Shown here: in pieces, positions 26,658-35,926 of the stretch
How positions within the stretch are numbered: position 1 is the first letter of the stretch
Layout: every line of letters starts with the position of its first letter
Assembly (NCBI RefSeq): GCF_001642575.1
Contig: NZ_LXNG01000002.1
Span: forward strand, 62,001 to 126,000
Direction: 5' to 3'
Source of the DNA: Xanthomonas floridensis
GTDB taxonomy: Bacteria > Pseudomonadota > Gammaproteobacteria > Xanthomonadales > Xanthomonadaceae
DNA length: 64,000 bases
Program-made: the position numbers and the translations under genes
Notes under the pieces: generated by a model
The model's database searches: none
The model's input: only the letters and a program-made list of their open reading frames with translations
What the model was told of the DNA's origin: nothing

Positions 26658-27953
26658 TTGAAAATTCTCGTCATCGGCTCCGGCGGCCGTGAACATGCCC
26701 TGGCCTGGAAGATCGCCCAATCCGCACGCGTGAGCGAGGTACTGGTGGCGCCGGGCAATGCCGGCACCGCCAGCGAGGCCAAGTGCCGCAATGTCGCGAT
26801 CAAGGTCGATGACCTCGACGGCCTGCTGGCGCTGGCGCAGCGCGAGGCCGTCGCGCTCACCGTGGTCGGCCCGGAAGTGCCGCTGGTGCTGGGCGTGGTC
26901 GACCGCTTCCATGCCGCTGGCCTGCGTATCTTCGGGCCCACCGCCAAGGCCGCGCAGCTGGAAGGCAGCAAGGCTTTCGCCAAGGATTTCCTGGCCCGCC
27001 ACGGCATTCCCACTGCGTATTACGCCGTGCACACCGAGGTGGACGCGGCACTGGCCTACGTGCGCGACAAAGGCGCGCCGATCGTGGTCAAGGCCGATGG
27101 CCTGGCCGCCGGCAAGGGCGTGATCGTGGCGATGACCCTGGCCGAGGCCGAAGACGCGGTGCGCGACATGCTCTCGGGCAATGCGTTCGGCGATGCCGGC
27201 GCACGCGTGGTCATCGAGGAATTCCTCGATGGCGAAGAAGCCAGCTTCATCTCCATGGTCGACGGCAGCCACGCCTTGCCGATGGCTACCAGCCAGGACC
27301 ACAAGCGCGTCGGCGATGGCGACACCGGCCCCAATACCGGCGGCATGGGCGCGTACTCGCCAGCTCCGGTGGTCACGCCCGAGGTGCATGCACGGGTGAT
27401 GCGCGAGGTGGTCGAGCCCACCGTGCAGGGCATGATCGCCGACGGCGTGCCGTTTACCGGGTTTCTGTATGCCGGGCTGATGATCGATGCGCACGGCGCG
27501 CCCAAGGTGATCGAATTCAACGTGCGCTTCGGCGACCCGGAGACCCAGCCGGTGATGCTGCGCCTGCAGTCGGACCTGGTGGATCTGGTCGAAGCGGCCA
27601 TCGACGGCACGCTGGACCGCACGCAAGCGCAGTGGGATCCGCGTCCGTCGTTGGGTGTGGTGATCGCCGCCAGTCCCTATCCGGAAACCCCGGTCACCGG
27701 CGAGGTCATCACCGGCCTGGACCAGGTGCCGGCCAGCGCCAAGGTGTTCCATGCCGGCACCGTCTTGAATGGCGACGGCCAGGTGGTCAGCGCCGGTGGC
27801 CGCGTGCTATGCGTGGCCGCCCTGGGCGACAGCGTGCAGGACGCACAGCGCACCGCCTATGCCGGCCTGCAGCCGATCCATTGGCCCAGCGCCTTCCAGC
27901 GCAGCGATATCGGCTGGCGTGCCATCGCCCGCGAGCGGCAGGCGCAGGGCTAA
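26658..27953 (+). CDS. purD: Phosphoribosylamine--glycine ligase (GAR synthetase)
   Basis: 431 residues from a TTG start (MKILVIGSGGREHALAWK is the invariant N-terminus). The ATP-grasp core shows VIVKADGLAAGKGV, EASFISMVDG, TGGMGAYSPAP and EFNVRFGDPETQPVM. The enzyme joins glycine to phosphoribosylamine in purine synthesis. The last 60 codons plus the following spacer are repeated downstream twice more as non-functional copies. Confidence 0.97.
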   Translation: MKILVIGSGGREHALAWKIAQSARVSEVLVAPGNAGTASEAKCRNVAIKVDDLDGLLALAQREAVALTVVGPEVPLVLGVVDRFHAAGLRIFGPTAKAAQLEGSKAFAKDFLARHGIPTAYYAVHTEVDAALAYVRDKGAPIVVKADGLAAGKGVIVAMTLAEAEDAVRDMLSGNAFGDAGARVVIEEFLDGEEASFISMVDGSHALPMATSQDHKRVGDGDTGPNTGGMGAYSPAPVVTPEVHARVMREVVEPTVQGMIADGVPFTGFLYAGLMIDAHGAPKVIEFNVRFGDPETQPVMLRLQSDLVDLVEAAIDGTLDRTQAQWDPRPSLGVVIAASPYPETPVTGEVITGLDQVPASAKVFHAGTVLNGDGQVVSAGGRVLCVAALGDSVQDAQRTAYAGLQPIHWPSAFQRSDIGWRAIARERQAQG

Positions 27954-28071
27954 GCCGCGCCCTTCCCCCGCCGGCGGGGAAGGTGCCCGAAGGGCGGATG
28001 GGGGCAAGCACGGACATCGGCCGGTTGTTGGCCGACGCCGGTTGTTGGCCGAATAGAGCAACAGCTCGCGG
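27954..28071 (+). repeat. Hairpin-rich spacer repeat unit 1 (C-rich/G-rich inverted repeat)
   Basis: Just after purD is CCTTCCCCCGCCGGCGGGGAAGG, a GC hairpin, followed by GTGCCCGAAGGGCGGATGGGGGC, an intergenic element common in Xanthomonas. Near-identical copies recur at about 28267 and 28575, each following a copy of the purD tail. The hairpin may also act as a processing or termination structure. Confidence 0.7.
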
Positions 28072-28260
28072 GTGGTCCCTGACGGCCAGGTGCTCAGCGC
28101 CTGTGGCCGCTTGCTGTGCGTGGCCGCGCTCGGCGACAGCGTGCAGGACGCACAGCGCACCGCCTATGCCGGCCTGCAGCCGATCCACTGGCCCAGCGCC
28201 TTCCAGCGCAGCGATATCGGCTGGCGTGCCATCGCCCGCGTGCGGCAGGCGCAGGCCTAA
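28072..28260 (+). pseudogene. purD 3'-end fragment, duplicate copy 1
   Basis: Encodes a near-copy of the last ~60 residues of PurD (VLCVAALGDSVQDAQRTAY... becomes LLCVAALGDSVQDAQRTAY) and ends at the same relative stop, 307 bp after the purD stop. Without the catalytic part it cannot function as PurD. It is part of a tandem duplication whose unit is the purD tail plus spacer. Confidence 0.9.
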
Positions 28261-28377
28261 GCCGCGCCCTTCCCCCGCCGGCGGGGGAAGGTGCCCGAAG
28301 GGCGGATGGGGGCAAGCACGGACATCGGCCGCTTGTTGACCGACGCCGGTTGTTGGCCGAACAGAGCAACAGCTCGC

Positions 28378-28568
28378 GGGTGGTCGCCGACGGGCAGGTG
28401 CTCAGCTCCGGTGGCCGCGTGCTATGCGTGGCCGCGCTCGGCGACAGCGTGCAGGACGCACAGCGCACCGCCTATGCCGGCCTGCAGCCGATCCACTGGC
28501 CCAGCGCCTTCCAGCGCAGCGATATCGGCTAGCGTGCCATCGCCCGCGTGCGGCAGGCGCAGGCCTAA
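28378..28568 (+). pseudogene. purD 3'-end fragment, duplicate copy 2 with nonsense mutation
   Basis: A third copy of the PurD C-terminal coding sequence. The codon for Trp in SDIGW is TAG at 28530-28532 instead of TGG, so even this fragment is interrupted. It is followed by another copy of the hairpin spacer. Confidence 0.88.
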
Positions 28569-28897
28569 GCCGCGCCCTTCCCCCGCCGGCGGGGGAAGGT
28601 GCCCGAAGGGCGGATGGGGGCAAGCACGGACATCTGCCGGTTGTTGGCCGAACAGAGCAACAGCTCGCGGGTGGTCGCCGACAAGGCGGTGTTCAAGCTC
28701 GCAACCACAGATTGCAAGCTCGCCAGACGCGGTAGACGGCCGTGTCGGTGGCCTGACGCGCAGTTCGCGCCACTGCGCGCTGGCGCGTTCAGTGGGGCTG
28801 CGGCGCAATCGCGCACTGCGCTCCAGTCCGCACACCTCCCGGCTACTGACAAAGAACTAGCCCCTGTCCACACCGGCGGCGCGTGCCTGCGGCAATA
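28569..28897. other. Last spacer copy and non-repeated region before the FUSC gene
   Basis: 28569-28690 repeats the hairpin spacer once more (to CGCGGGTGGTCGCCGAC), then homology stops and about 200 bp of unrelated, apparently non-coding sequence leads to the FUSC gene. Confidence 0.6.
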
Positions 28898-31141
28898 ATG
28901 CTGGGCACGCTTGCCCATCGACAGACCGTGGCCACCACTTCCTTCGAAACCCGCCTCAGCCGCTTGTGGGCCCATGAAAAGGCCAGCTACGGCCTGCGTG
29001 TGTTCATCGCACTGGCGGTGGCCCTGGGCGTGTGCTGGCACCGGCAGGAACTGACCGCGGTGCCGGCGCTGTTCCTGGGCATCATCGCCAGCGCCATTGC
29101 CGAGACCGACGACAACTGGCTGGGCCGCACGAAATCGGTGCTGCTGTCGTTGCTGTGTTTTGCCGCTGCCGCAGCGGCCGTGACGCTGCTGTTCCCCTAC
29201 CCGCTGCCATTCGTAATCGGCATGGCGCTGGCCACGTTCTCGCTGACCCTGCTCGGCGCACTGGGCGAGCGCTATGCTTCGATCGCGCAGGCCACGGTGG
29301 CCTTGTCGATCTACGCCATGATCGGCATGGATCAACATGGCAGCCACGATCCGCGCATCGCCTGGCAGGGCGCAGCGTTGCTGATGATCGGGGCCGGCTG
29401 GTATGGCGTGCTGTCGATCCTGTGGACCGTTCTGTTCGCCAATCGCCCGGTGCGCGAGCGGCTGTCGCGGCTGTTCTTCGAGTTGGGCCTGTATCTGCGG
29501 CGCAAGGCCGATCTGTTCGAACCGGTGCGGCAAAGCGACCTGCATGCGCGCCGGCTCGCACTGGCCGAGCAGAATGCCCGCGTGGTGGCCGCGCTCAACG
29601 CTGCCAAGACCGCCATCATCAGCCGCTTCGGCCGTTCCGGCCGGCCGGGCGTGCAGTCGGGCCTGTATTTCCGGCTGTATTACATGGCGCAGGAATTCCA
29701 CGAGCGCGCCAGTTCCTCGCATTACCCGTACGAGGCGCTGACCGACGCGTTCTTCCATAGCGATGTGCTGTACCGCTGCCAGCGCCTGCTCGCGCTACAG
29801 GGCAAGGCCTGCGCGGCGCTGGGCGAAGCCATCCGCCTGCGCCAGCCATTCGACTACGGCGACAACAGCCGCCTGGCCACCGAAGACCTGCGCCAGTCGC
29901 TGGATTACCTGCACGCGCGCGCCGACCCGGCGCTGGCGCGCCTGCTGGGCGCACTGGAGCTGCTGGTGACCAACCTGCAGACCATCGAACGGCGCCTGTC
30001 CGAAGCGGCGCAGTCCGATTCCACCAGCGACCAGATCGATACCCGCCTGCGCGATTCTTCGCCGCACACCCTGCGCGAAATGGCCGCGCGCCTGGGCCAG
30101 CAACTCACCCCGGGCTCGGTGCTGTTCCGGCACGGGCTGCGCATGGCCATCGCACTGGTGGTGGGCTATGCGGTGATGCAGTCCATCCATGCCGACAACG
30201 GTTACTGGATCCTGCTCACCACCGCGTTCGTCTGTCGCCCCAACTACGGCGCCACCCGCCTGCGGCTGGTGCAGCGCATTGCCGGCACCCTGATCGGCCT
30301 GGTCGCCACCTGGGCGCTGATGCAGTTGTTCCCCAGCACCGAAGTGCAGCTGCTGCTCGCATTGGTGGCCACGCTGGTGTTCTTCATCGCGCGCACCGAC
30401 CGCTACATGCTGGCCACCGCCGGCATTACGGTGATGGCATTGTTCTGCTTCAACCTGCTCGGCAATGGGTTCGTGCTGATCTGGCCGCGCCTGATCGACA
30501 CGGTGATAGGCTGTGCGATCGCCGCGGCGGCCTCGTTCCTGATCCTGCCTGACTGGCAGGGCCGCCGGCTCAACCAGGTGATGGCCACGGTGCTGGCCAG
30601 CTGCGCGCGTTACCTGGGCCAGGTGCTGGAGCAATATGCCAGCGGCATGCGTGACGACCTGCCCTACCGCATCGCACGCCGCGACATGCACAACGCCGAT
30701 GCCGCGCTGTCGGTGGCGCTGTCCAACATGCTGCGCGAGCCGGGCCGCTACCGGCGCAACCTGGAAGCGGGGTTCCGCTTCCTGGCGCTGTCCAACACCT
30801 TGCTTGGCTATCTCTCCGCGCTGGGCGCGCACCGCGCCGCGCTGGAGGGCGGACACGATGCCACCATCGCCCAGGCCGGCGAGTATCTGCAGCGCGCGCT
30901 CGGTGCGCTCGCCACCGCATTGGGCCAGCGCCAACCGCTGCCGCTGCACGACGAAAGCGAAGAACTGGCCATGGCCGAAGCACTCGAACAGCACGCAGTG
31001 CAGCTGCCGCCCAAGCAGCGGCTGGTGCGCGACCAACTGGCGCTGACCCTGCGCCTGCTGCCCAAGCTGCGCGCTGCAGCGCTGGCGGTCACCGAGGCAC
31101 CGGCCGACAACGCCGCTCCCAAGGCGTTGCAGCGCGCGTAG
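28898..31141 (+). CDS. FUSC-family inner-membrane protein (YccS/YhfK type)
   Basis: 747 residues from ATG 28898 (GTG 28883 or GTG 28928 are alternatives; 28928 gives MATTSFETRLSRLW, close to homologues). Two blocks of about five transmembrane helices (residues ~25-180 and ~405-530) each begin a FUSC module, separated and followed by cytoplasmic helical domains (HARRLALAEQNARVVAALN; RRDMHNADAALSVALSNML). The family includes YccS, YhfK and aromatic-acid efflux protein AaeB. Substrate is unknown. It stands alone downstream of the purD repeats. Confidence 0.9.
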   Translation: MLGTLAHRQTVATTSFETRLSRLWAHEKASYGLRVFIALAVALGVCWHRQELTAVPALFLGIIASAIAETDDNWLGRTKSVLLSLLCFAAAAAAVTLLFPYPLPFVIGMALATFSLTLLGALGERYASIAQATVALSIYAMIGMDQHGSHDPRIAWQGAALLMIGAGWYGVLSILWTVLFANRPVRERLSRLFFELGLYLRRKADLFEPVRQSDLHARRLALAEQNARVVAALNAAKTAIISRFGRSGRPGVQSGLYFRLYYMAQEFHERASSSHYPYEALTDAFFHSDVLYRCQRLLALQGKACAALGEAIRLRQPFDYGDNSRLATEDLRQSLDYLHARADPALARLLGALELLVTNLQTIERRLSEAAQSDSTSDQIDTRLRDSSPHTLREMAARLGQQLTPGSVLFRHGLRMAIALVVGYAVMQSIHADNGYWILLTTAFVCRPNYGATRLRLVQRIAGTLIGLVATWALMQLFPSTEVQLLLALVATLVFFIARTDRYMLATAGITVMALFCFNLLGNGFVLIWPRLIDTVIGCAIAAAASFLILPDWQGRRLNQVMATVLASCARYLGQVLEQYASGMRDDLPYRIARRDMHNADAALSVALSNMLREPGRYRRNLEAGFRFLALSNTLLGYLSALGAHRAALEGGHDATIAQAGEYLQRALGALATALGQRQPLPLHDESEELAMAEALEQHAVQLPPKQRLVRDQLALTLRLLPKLRAAALAVTEAPADNAAPKALQRA

Positions 31142-31394
31142 CCCGCGGCCCGAATGGCAGCGTTGGGGACCGCGCTGCCGGGCCGGCGCGCACCAGCGTC
31201 TTGGCACCGCCAGCACCTGGCTGAAGACTGCTGACGCTCCGTATTCACACTGCGCGGTCCGTTGCGTTGTCGGCACCTGCTGCAGACGTGGCTGCGCCGG
31301 ATGGCTCACGCCGCAACGACCGCGCTAAACCGGTCATCGCGTGTCGACGCCGCCGCCACGCATCCGCGCCCCGGCAGGCATGCTGCAGCGTTGC

Positions 31395-32585
31395 TCATTT
31401 CCAGGTGCCCCGCGACACACTGAGCGCCACCCAGCCCAATGCCGCCAGCGCCAGCAGCGCGCCACCGACTACCACGCCCGGCCAGCCGGCCTGCGCGTAG
31501 GCCGCCGTGCTCAGCGTCGAGCCCACCGCACCGCCAATGAAGTAACAGGTGATATAGGCCGACGTGATGCGGTTGCGCGCCTGCGGATTGCGTTGATAGA
31601 TCACGCTCTGGTTGGCGATATGCACGCCCTGCACCGCGATATCCAGCAGCAGCACGCCAACGATCAGCAGCGCCATCGACTGCGGCGCGAACGCCAGCAG
31701 CCCCCACGACAACAGCAGCATCACCAGCCCGCCCCAGCTGACGCGGTCGCCATGGCCGTGATCGGACCAGTGGCCGGAGCGGTTGGCGGCCAGCGCACCG
31801 GCGGCACCAATCAGGCCGAACAAGCCGATCACCACCGTGCCATAGCCGTACGCCGGCCCGGACAGCAGGAACGCCAGCGTGGTCCAGAACATGCTGAAGC
31901 CGGCAAAGATCAGCCCCCCCAGCACCGAGCGCGAACGCAGCACCGCATCGTCGCGCAGCAGCGTCAGCACCGAGCCCACCAGATGCGGGTAGGACAATTG
32001 CGCATTGCCTGGATGCCGCGGCAGCCCGCGCCACAGCAGTCCCGCGGTCACCAGCAGCAGCCCGGAGGCGATCCAGTACACCGTATGCCAGCCGCCCACG
32101 CCAGCCAGCAGGCCCGCCGCCGTGCGCGCCAGCAGGATGCCCAGCAACAGCCCGCTCATCACCGTGCCGATCACCCGTCCGCGCTCGTGCGGGGCGGCCA
32201 GGGTGGCGGCAAACGGCACCAGGATCTGCGCCGCCACCGAGCTGGCGCCGGTCACGATCGTGCCGGCCAGCAACATGCCGAAACTGTGCGAGGCGGCGCT
32301 GACCAGCAGGCCCAGCGCACTGAGCACGAACAGGCCGACGATCAGCCCGCGCCGCTCCAGTCGGTCGCCCAACGGCACCAGCAGCAACAGGCCGGCCGCG
32401 TACGCCAGCTGCGCGGCGGTCACCACCGCGCCGGCGCTACGGACCTGGATCGTGAAGGTCTGGGCCAGGGTTTCCAGCAACGGCTGCGCGTAATAGTTGC
32501 TGGCCACCGCCAGCCCGGTGGCGGTGGCCATCAGCAGCACCAGCCGGCGCGGAAGCGGTGGATGGGCAGTGGAGTCGACGGTCAT
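31395..32585 (-). CDS. MFS transporter (drug/metabolite efflux type)
   Basis: 396 residues, twelve predicted transmembrane helices. VPLGDRLERRGLIVGLF is the MFS motif A between helices 2 and 3; ATGLAVASNYYAQPLLETLA is typical of the YnfM/arabinose-efflux-like subgroup. The open frame continues far upstream across the divergent LysR gene, but the ATG at 32585 gives the standard MFS N-terminus. It is divergent from a LysR regulator with 97 bp between them, the classical arrangement for a regulated efflux pump. Substrate unknown. Confidence 0.92.
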   Translation of the reverse strand: MTVDSTAHPPLPRRLVLLMATATGLAVASNYYAQPLLETLAQTFTIQVRSAGAVVTAAQLAYAAGLLLLVPLGDRLERRGLIVGLFVLSALGLLVSAASHSFGMLLAGTIVTGASSVAAQILVPFAATLAAPHERGRVIGTVMSGLLLGILLARTAAGLLAGVGGWHTVYWIASGLLLVTAGLLWRGLPRHPGNAQLSYPHLVGSVLTLLRDDAVLRSRSVLGGLIFAGFSMFWTTLAFLLSGPAYGYGTVVIGLFGLIGAAGALAANRSGHWSDHGHGDRVSWGGLVMLLLSWGLLAFAPQSMALLIVGVLLLDIAVQGVHIANQSVIYQRNPQARNRITSAYITCYFIGGAVGSTLSTAAYAQAGWPGVVVGGALLALAALGWVALSVSRGTWK

Positions 32586-32682
32586 GGCGAAGGCCTGCAG
32601 AAGGAATGGGCGCAGTGTGGGCAGCGCGCCGGCATCTTTCCAATGTATTGTTTTCACCGTCTCCATCGTGTTTTGAGATTGC
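32586..32682. promoter_or_regulatory. Divergent MFS/LysR control region
   Basis: The 97 bp between the divergent starts contain an AT-rich stretch (32632-32680) with the imperfect dyad CAATGTATTG at 32641 and ATCGTGTTTTGAGAT near the LysR start. A LysR binding site (T-N11-A type) is expected here; exact bases cannot be assigned. Confidence 0.4.
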
Positions 32683-33558
32683 ATGCTGACCCTGCGCCAA
32701 CTCGAATTTGCGGTGGCCGTGGCCGAAGAAGGCGGCTTTACCGCCGCCGCCCGCCGCTGCAACACCGTGCAATCGGCGCTCAGCCACCAGGTAGCCAAGA
32801 TCGAGGAAGCGCTGGGCGCGCGGCTGTTCGAGCGCGGCCCACGCCAGGTCCGGCCCACCGCAGCCGGCGAGGTATTCCTGCACAACGCCCGCCAGACCCT
32901 GCGCGCAGCCGAGCGCCTGCACGAGGAAATGGCGCAGGCGCTGGGCACCGTGCGCGGGCAGCTGACGCTGGGGCAGATCTCCTCGCTGAGCACGGTGCGG
33001 GTGCCGGCATTACTGCGCCAGTTCCGCGCCGCGCACGCGCGCGTGGACGTGCATCTGCGCACCGCCATGAGCGAGGCCTTGCTGCACGATCTGGGCGAAG
33101 GCCGCCTGGACGTGGCCCTGGTCGGCGTAGGCCCGCAGGTGACGGTGCCGGCGCAGCGCCTGCTGCTGCATGAAGAACCGCTTGCGCTGATCGTGGCGCC
33201 CAGCCACCGCTTTGCCACACGCAAGCGGGTGGCACTGGCCGAGCTGGAAGACGAACCGATGGCCGGGCTGGTGGCCGGCGCCGGCGTGCGCGGCATCATC
33301 GATGTGGCCTTCGAACACGCCGGGCTGCGCCAACGCCGGCAGTACGAAGTCACCCACGCCGACCTGATGCGCGAGCTGGTCGCCGCCGACCTGGGCGTTG
33401 GAATCGTGCCGCAGACCATGGCCGCAGCCATGCGCGAGGTGGTGACCGTCGCCCTGAAGGAGCGCTTCGTGTTCCTGACCTATGCGGTATGGCGGCCGGA
33501 CCCCACCCCGGCCGCGCGCGCCTTCGTGGCCTTGTTGCGCGCCGCCAGCACCACCTAG
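32683..33558 (+). CDS. LysR-family transcriptional regulator
   Basis: 291 residues. The N-terminal winged HTH (MLTLRQLEFAVAVAEEGGFT, AARRCNTVQSALSHQVAKIE, LGARLFERGPRQVRPTAAGE) is textbook LysR. The C-terminal part is the periplasmic-binding-like effector domain (GQLTLGQISSL, VPALLRQFRAAH, LDVALVGVG). It is divergent from the MFS pump, which it most likely controls in response to an unknown small molecule. Confidence 0.93.
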   Translation: MLTLRQLEFAVAVAEEGGFTAAARRCNTVQSALSHQVAKIEEALGARLFERGPRQVRPTAAGEVFLHNARQTLRAAERLHEEMAQALGTVRGQLTLGQISSLSTVRVPALLRQFRAAHARVDVHLRTAMSEALLHDLGEGRLDVALVGVGPQVTVPAQRLLLHEEPLALIVAPSHRFATRKRVALAELEDEPMAGLVAGAGVRGIIDVAFEHAGLRQRRQYEVTHADLMRELVAADLGVGIVPQTMAAAMREVVTVALKERFVFLTYAVWRPDPTPAARAFVALLRAASTT

Positions 33559-33792
33559 CGCGGCGGCGGTGCACGGGTACCGATAGCGCGAGCAGGGCCA
33601 CTCCATGCGGTGCTATCGATCCCGGGCAGCGGGTACGCCGGCCGGCCGCGCGTGCAGACGTGTCGGCCACCGCTCCGGTCGCCCGGGCGGCGTGCGCACG
33701 GCCTCGGCCCGGACATCCCGGCGAGTGCATCGCCCATCCACCAGCACGCCGTGGAAGCCTGCTAGGCTGCGCGCGTTCGCAAAGGAAACTGC

Positions 33793-35715
33793 ATGTCCGG
33801 TCACAGTCAGTTCGCCCTGCTCAGGCAGCGTCGCTTCTTGCCGTTCTTCGCCGTCCAGGCGCTGGGCGCGTTCAACGACAACGTGTATCGGCAGGCCATC
33901 ATCGGCCTGCTGTTCTATCTGGGCATCGACGCGGCGCAGCGCACGCTCTATACCAACCTGGCGCCGGCACTGTTCATCCTGCCGTACTTCCTGTTCTCCG
34001 CGCTGGCCGGGCAGATCGCCGAGAAGCTGGAAAAACAAAAACTCATCGTGATCACCACCACGATGGAGATCGCCATCATGTCGCTGGCCGCGGTGGGCTT
34101 CATCACCGAGAACATGGTGATCCTGCTGGTTGCGCTGTTCTGCACCGGGCTGCAATCCACGCTGTTCGGGCCGGTGAAGTATTCGATCCTGCCCTCGGTG
34201 CTCAAGCCGGAGGAACTCACCGGCGGTAACGGCCTGGTCGAGATGGGCACCTCGATCTCGATCCTGTGCGGCATGATCTTCGGCGGCTTGATCTTCCAGA
34301 TCGCCGGCAGCCACGGTCCGGAGGCCGCGGCCACTGCGGTGATCGCAATTGCCGTTACCGGCAACCTGGTGGCGCGGCTGGTACCGCGCGTCGACGCCGG
34401 CGCGCCCGAGCTGACCATCAACTGGAATCCCATCCCCGAATCGCGCGCCATCATGCGCCTGACCCGGCGCACGCCGGCCGTGCGCAACTCGGTGCTGGGC
34501 GTGTCGTGGTTCTGGTTCGTCGGCACTGTGCTCACCGCGCAGCTGCCCAGCTATGCGCAGCTCAACCTCGGCGGCCAGCAGGACCTGTACGTGTTCGCGC
34601 TGGCGCTGTTTTCGATCGGCACCGGCGTCGGCTCGCTGCTGTGCGAACGGCTGTCCGGGCGCACCGTGGAAATCGGCCTGGTGCCGTTGGGTGCCTTCGG
34701 CATCAGCGCGTTCCTGCTGGACTTGTACTTCGCCCGCCCCGGCGCGGCGCCGGTGACCGAGCTGTCGATCGGCCAGTTCGTGCAGCAGCCCGGCAGCGTG
34801 CGGCTGATCATCGATCTGGTCGGCATCGGCCTGTTCACCGGTCTGTTCGTGGTGCCGTTGTTTGCGCTGATCCAGAGCCGCACACCCAAGGCCGAGCTAT
34901 CGCGCGTGATCGCCGGGCTCAACATCCAGAATTCGTTGTTCATCGTGGCCGCGGCGGTCATCGGCATCGCGCTGCAGCTGCCGCAGGTGGTGCTGTTCGG
35001 CCACCGCATTCCGATGCCGGGCCTGAGCATTCCGCAGGTATTCCTGGCGCTGGCGATCGCCAACACGCTGGTGGCGTTGTGGATCTTCACCCTGGTGCCC
35101 GAATTCCTGATGCGCTTCCTCAGCTGGGTGCTGGTGAGCGTGTTGTACCGGCTACGCGCACGCGACATCGACACCCATGTGCCCGACGACGGCGCCGCAT
35201 TGCTGGTGTGCAACCACGTCAGCTACATGGACGCGCTGATCCTGTCGGCGGTGATCCCGCGCCCGGTGCGCTTTGTCATGTACTACAAGATCTTCCGCAT
35301 CCCGGTGATGCGCTGGATCTTCCGCACCGCCAAGGCCATCCCGATCGCCGGCGCGCGCGAAGACCCGGCGTTGATGCAACAGGCCTTCGACCGCATCGAT
35401 GCGGCGCTGGCCGATGGCGAGCTGGTGTGCATCTTCCCCGAAGGTGCGTTGACCAAGGACGGCGAGATTGCCGCGTTCAAATCCGGTGTCGAAAAGATCC
35501 TGAAGCGGCGCAACGTGCCGGTGATCCCGATGGCGCTGCGTGGCATGTGGTCGAGCATGTGGAGCCGGCGCGACACGCGCCTGGGTCGCATGCGGGTGCC
35601 GCGCCGGATGCGTGCGCAGATCGAGGTGGTCGCCGGCCCCGTCATTGCCGGCGACCAGGCCAGCGCCGCGCTGCTCGAACAACAGGTGCGTGCGCTGCGC
35701 CAGGACCACCCCTGA
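33793..35715 (+). CDS. LplT-like MFS transporter fused to PlsC acyltransferase
   Basis: 640 residues. Residues ~10-430 are an MFS domain like the lysophospholipid flippase LplT (FFAVQALGAFNDNVYRQAII, STLFGPVKYSILP). Residues ~440-640 are an acyltransferase with NHVSYMDA (NHx4D), FPEGALTKDGE and PVIPMALRGMWSSMWSR. In many proteobacteria a third acyl-ACP synthetase (Aas) domain follows; here the protein stops after the acyltransferase. It likely imports lyso-phospholipid and re-acylates it at the inner membrane. It stands alone, with about 230 bp of gene-free sequence upstream. Confidence 0.9.
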   Translation: MSGHSQFALLRQRRFLPFFAVQALGAFNDNVYRQAIIGLLFYLGIDAAQRTLYTNLAPALFILPYFLFSALAGQIAEKLEKQKLIVITTTMEIAIMSLAAVGFITENMVILLVALFCTGLQSTLFGPVKYSILPSVLKPEELTGGNGLVEMGTSISILCGMIFGGLIFQIAGSHGPEAAATAVIAIAVTGNLVARLVPRVDAGAPELTINWNPIPESRAIMRLTRRTPAVRNSVLGVSWFWFVGTVLTAQLPSYAQLNLGGQQDLYVFALALFSIGTGVGSLLCERLSGRTVEIGLVPLGAFGISAFLLDLYFARPGAAPVTELSIGQFVQQPGSVRLIIDLVGIGLFTGLFVVPLFALIQSRTPKAELSRVIAGLNIQNSLFIVAAAVIGIALQLPQVVLFGHRIPMPGLSIPQVFLALAIANTLVALWIFTLVPEFLMRFLSWVLVSVLYRLRARDIDTHVPDDGAALLVCNHVSYMDALILSAVIPRPVRFVMYYKIFRIPVMRWIFRTAKAIPIAGAREDPALMQQAFDRIDAALADGELVCIFPEGALTKDGEIAAFKSGVEKILKRRNVPVIPMALRGMWSSMWSRRDTRLGRMRVPRRMRAQIEVVAGPVIAGDQASAALLEQQVRALRQDHP

Positions 35716-35926
35716 GCCGCCAGGTGCGGGGCTTTGCGTCCATCGCGCACCGCGAGTAGCCTGTGCGCCACTGCACGCTTTACCGCCGCGTTCGCCAAGC
35801 GGGCGCGGCAGGTCGTACCGGGGGACGTCGTTGTGCTCAACATCATCGCGCCTGAGGCGTCTGCCGTGATCGGCGCGCGTCACTCCTGCCAGCGGCTGGC
35901 TGTCATGCCGGCAGCGGCAGGCATGC
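35716..35926. other. Intergenic region after the MFS-acyltransferase fusion
   Basis: About 210 bp with no recognised gene, leading into the 255-bp duplication. Confidence 0.4.

Noticed and set aside
31395-33431. Extended 678-codon MFS frame running through the LysR gene
   Set aside because: Only the part from 32585 is transporter-like; the remainder is the antisense of the LysR gene.
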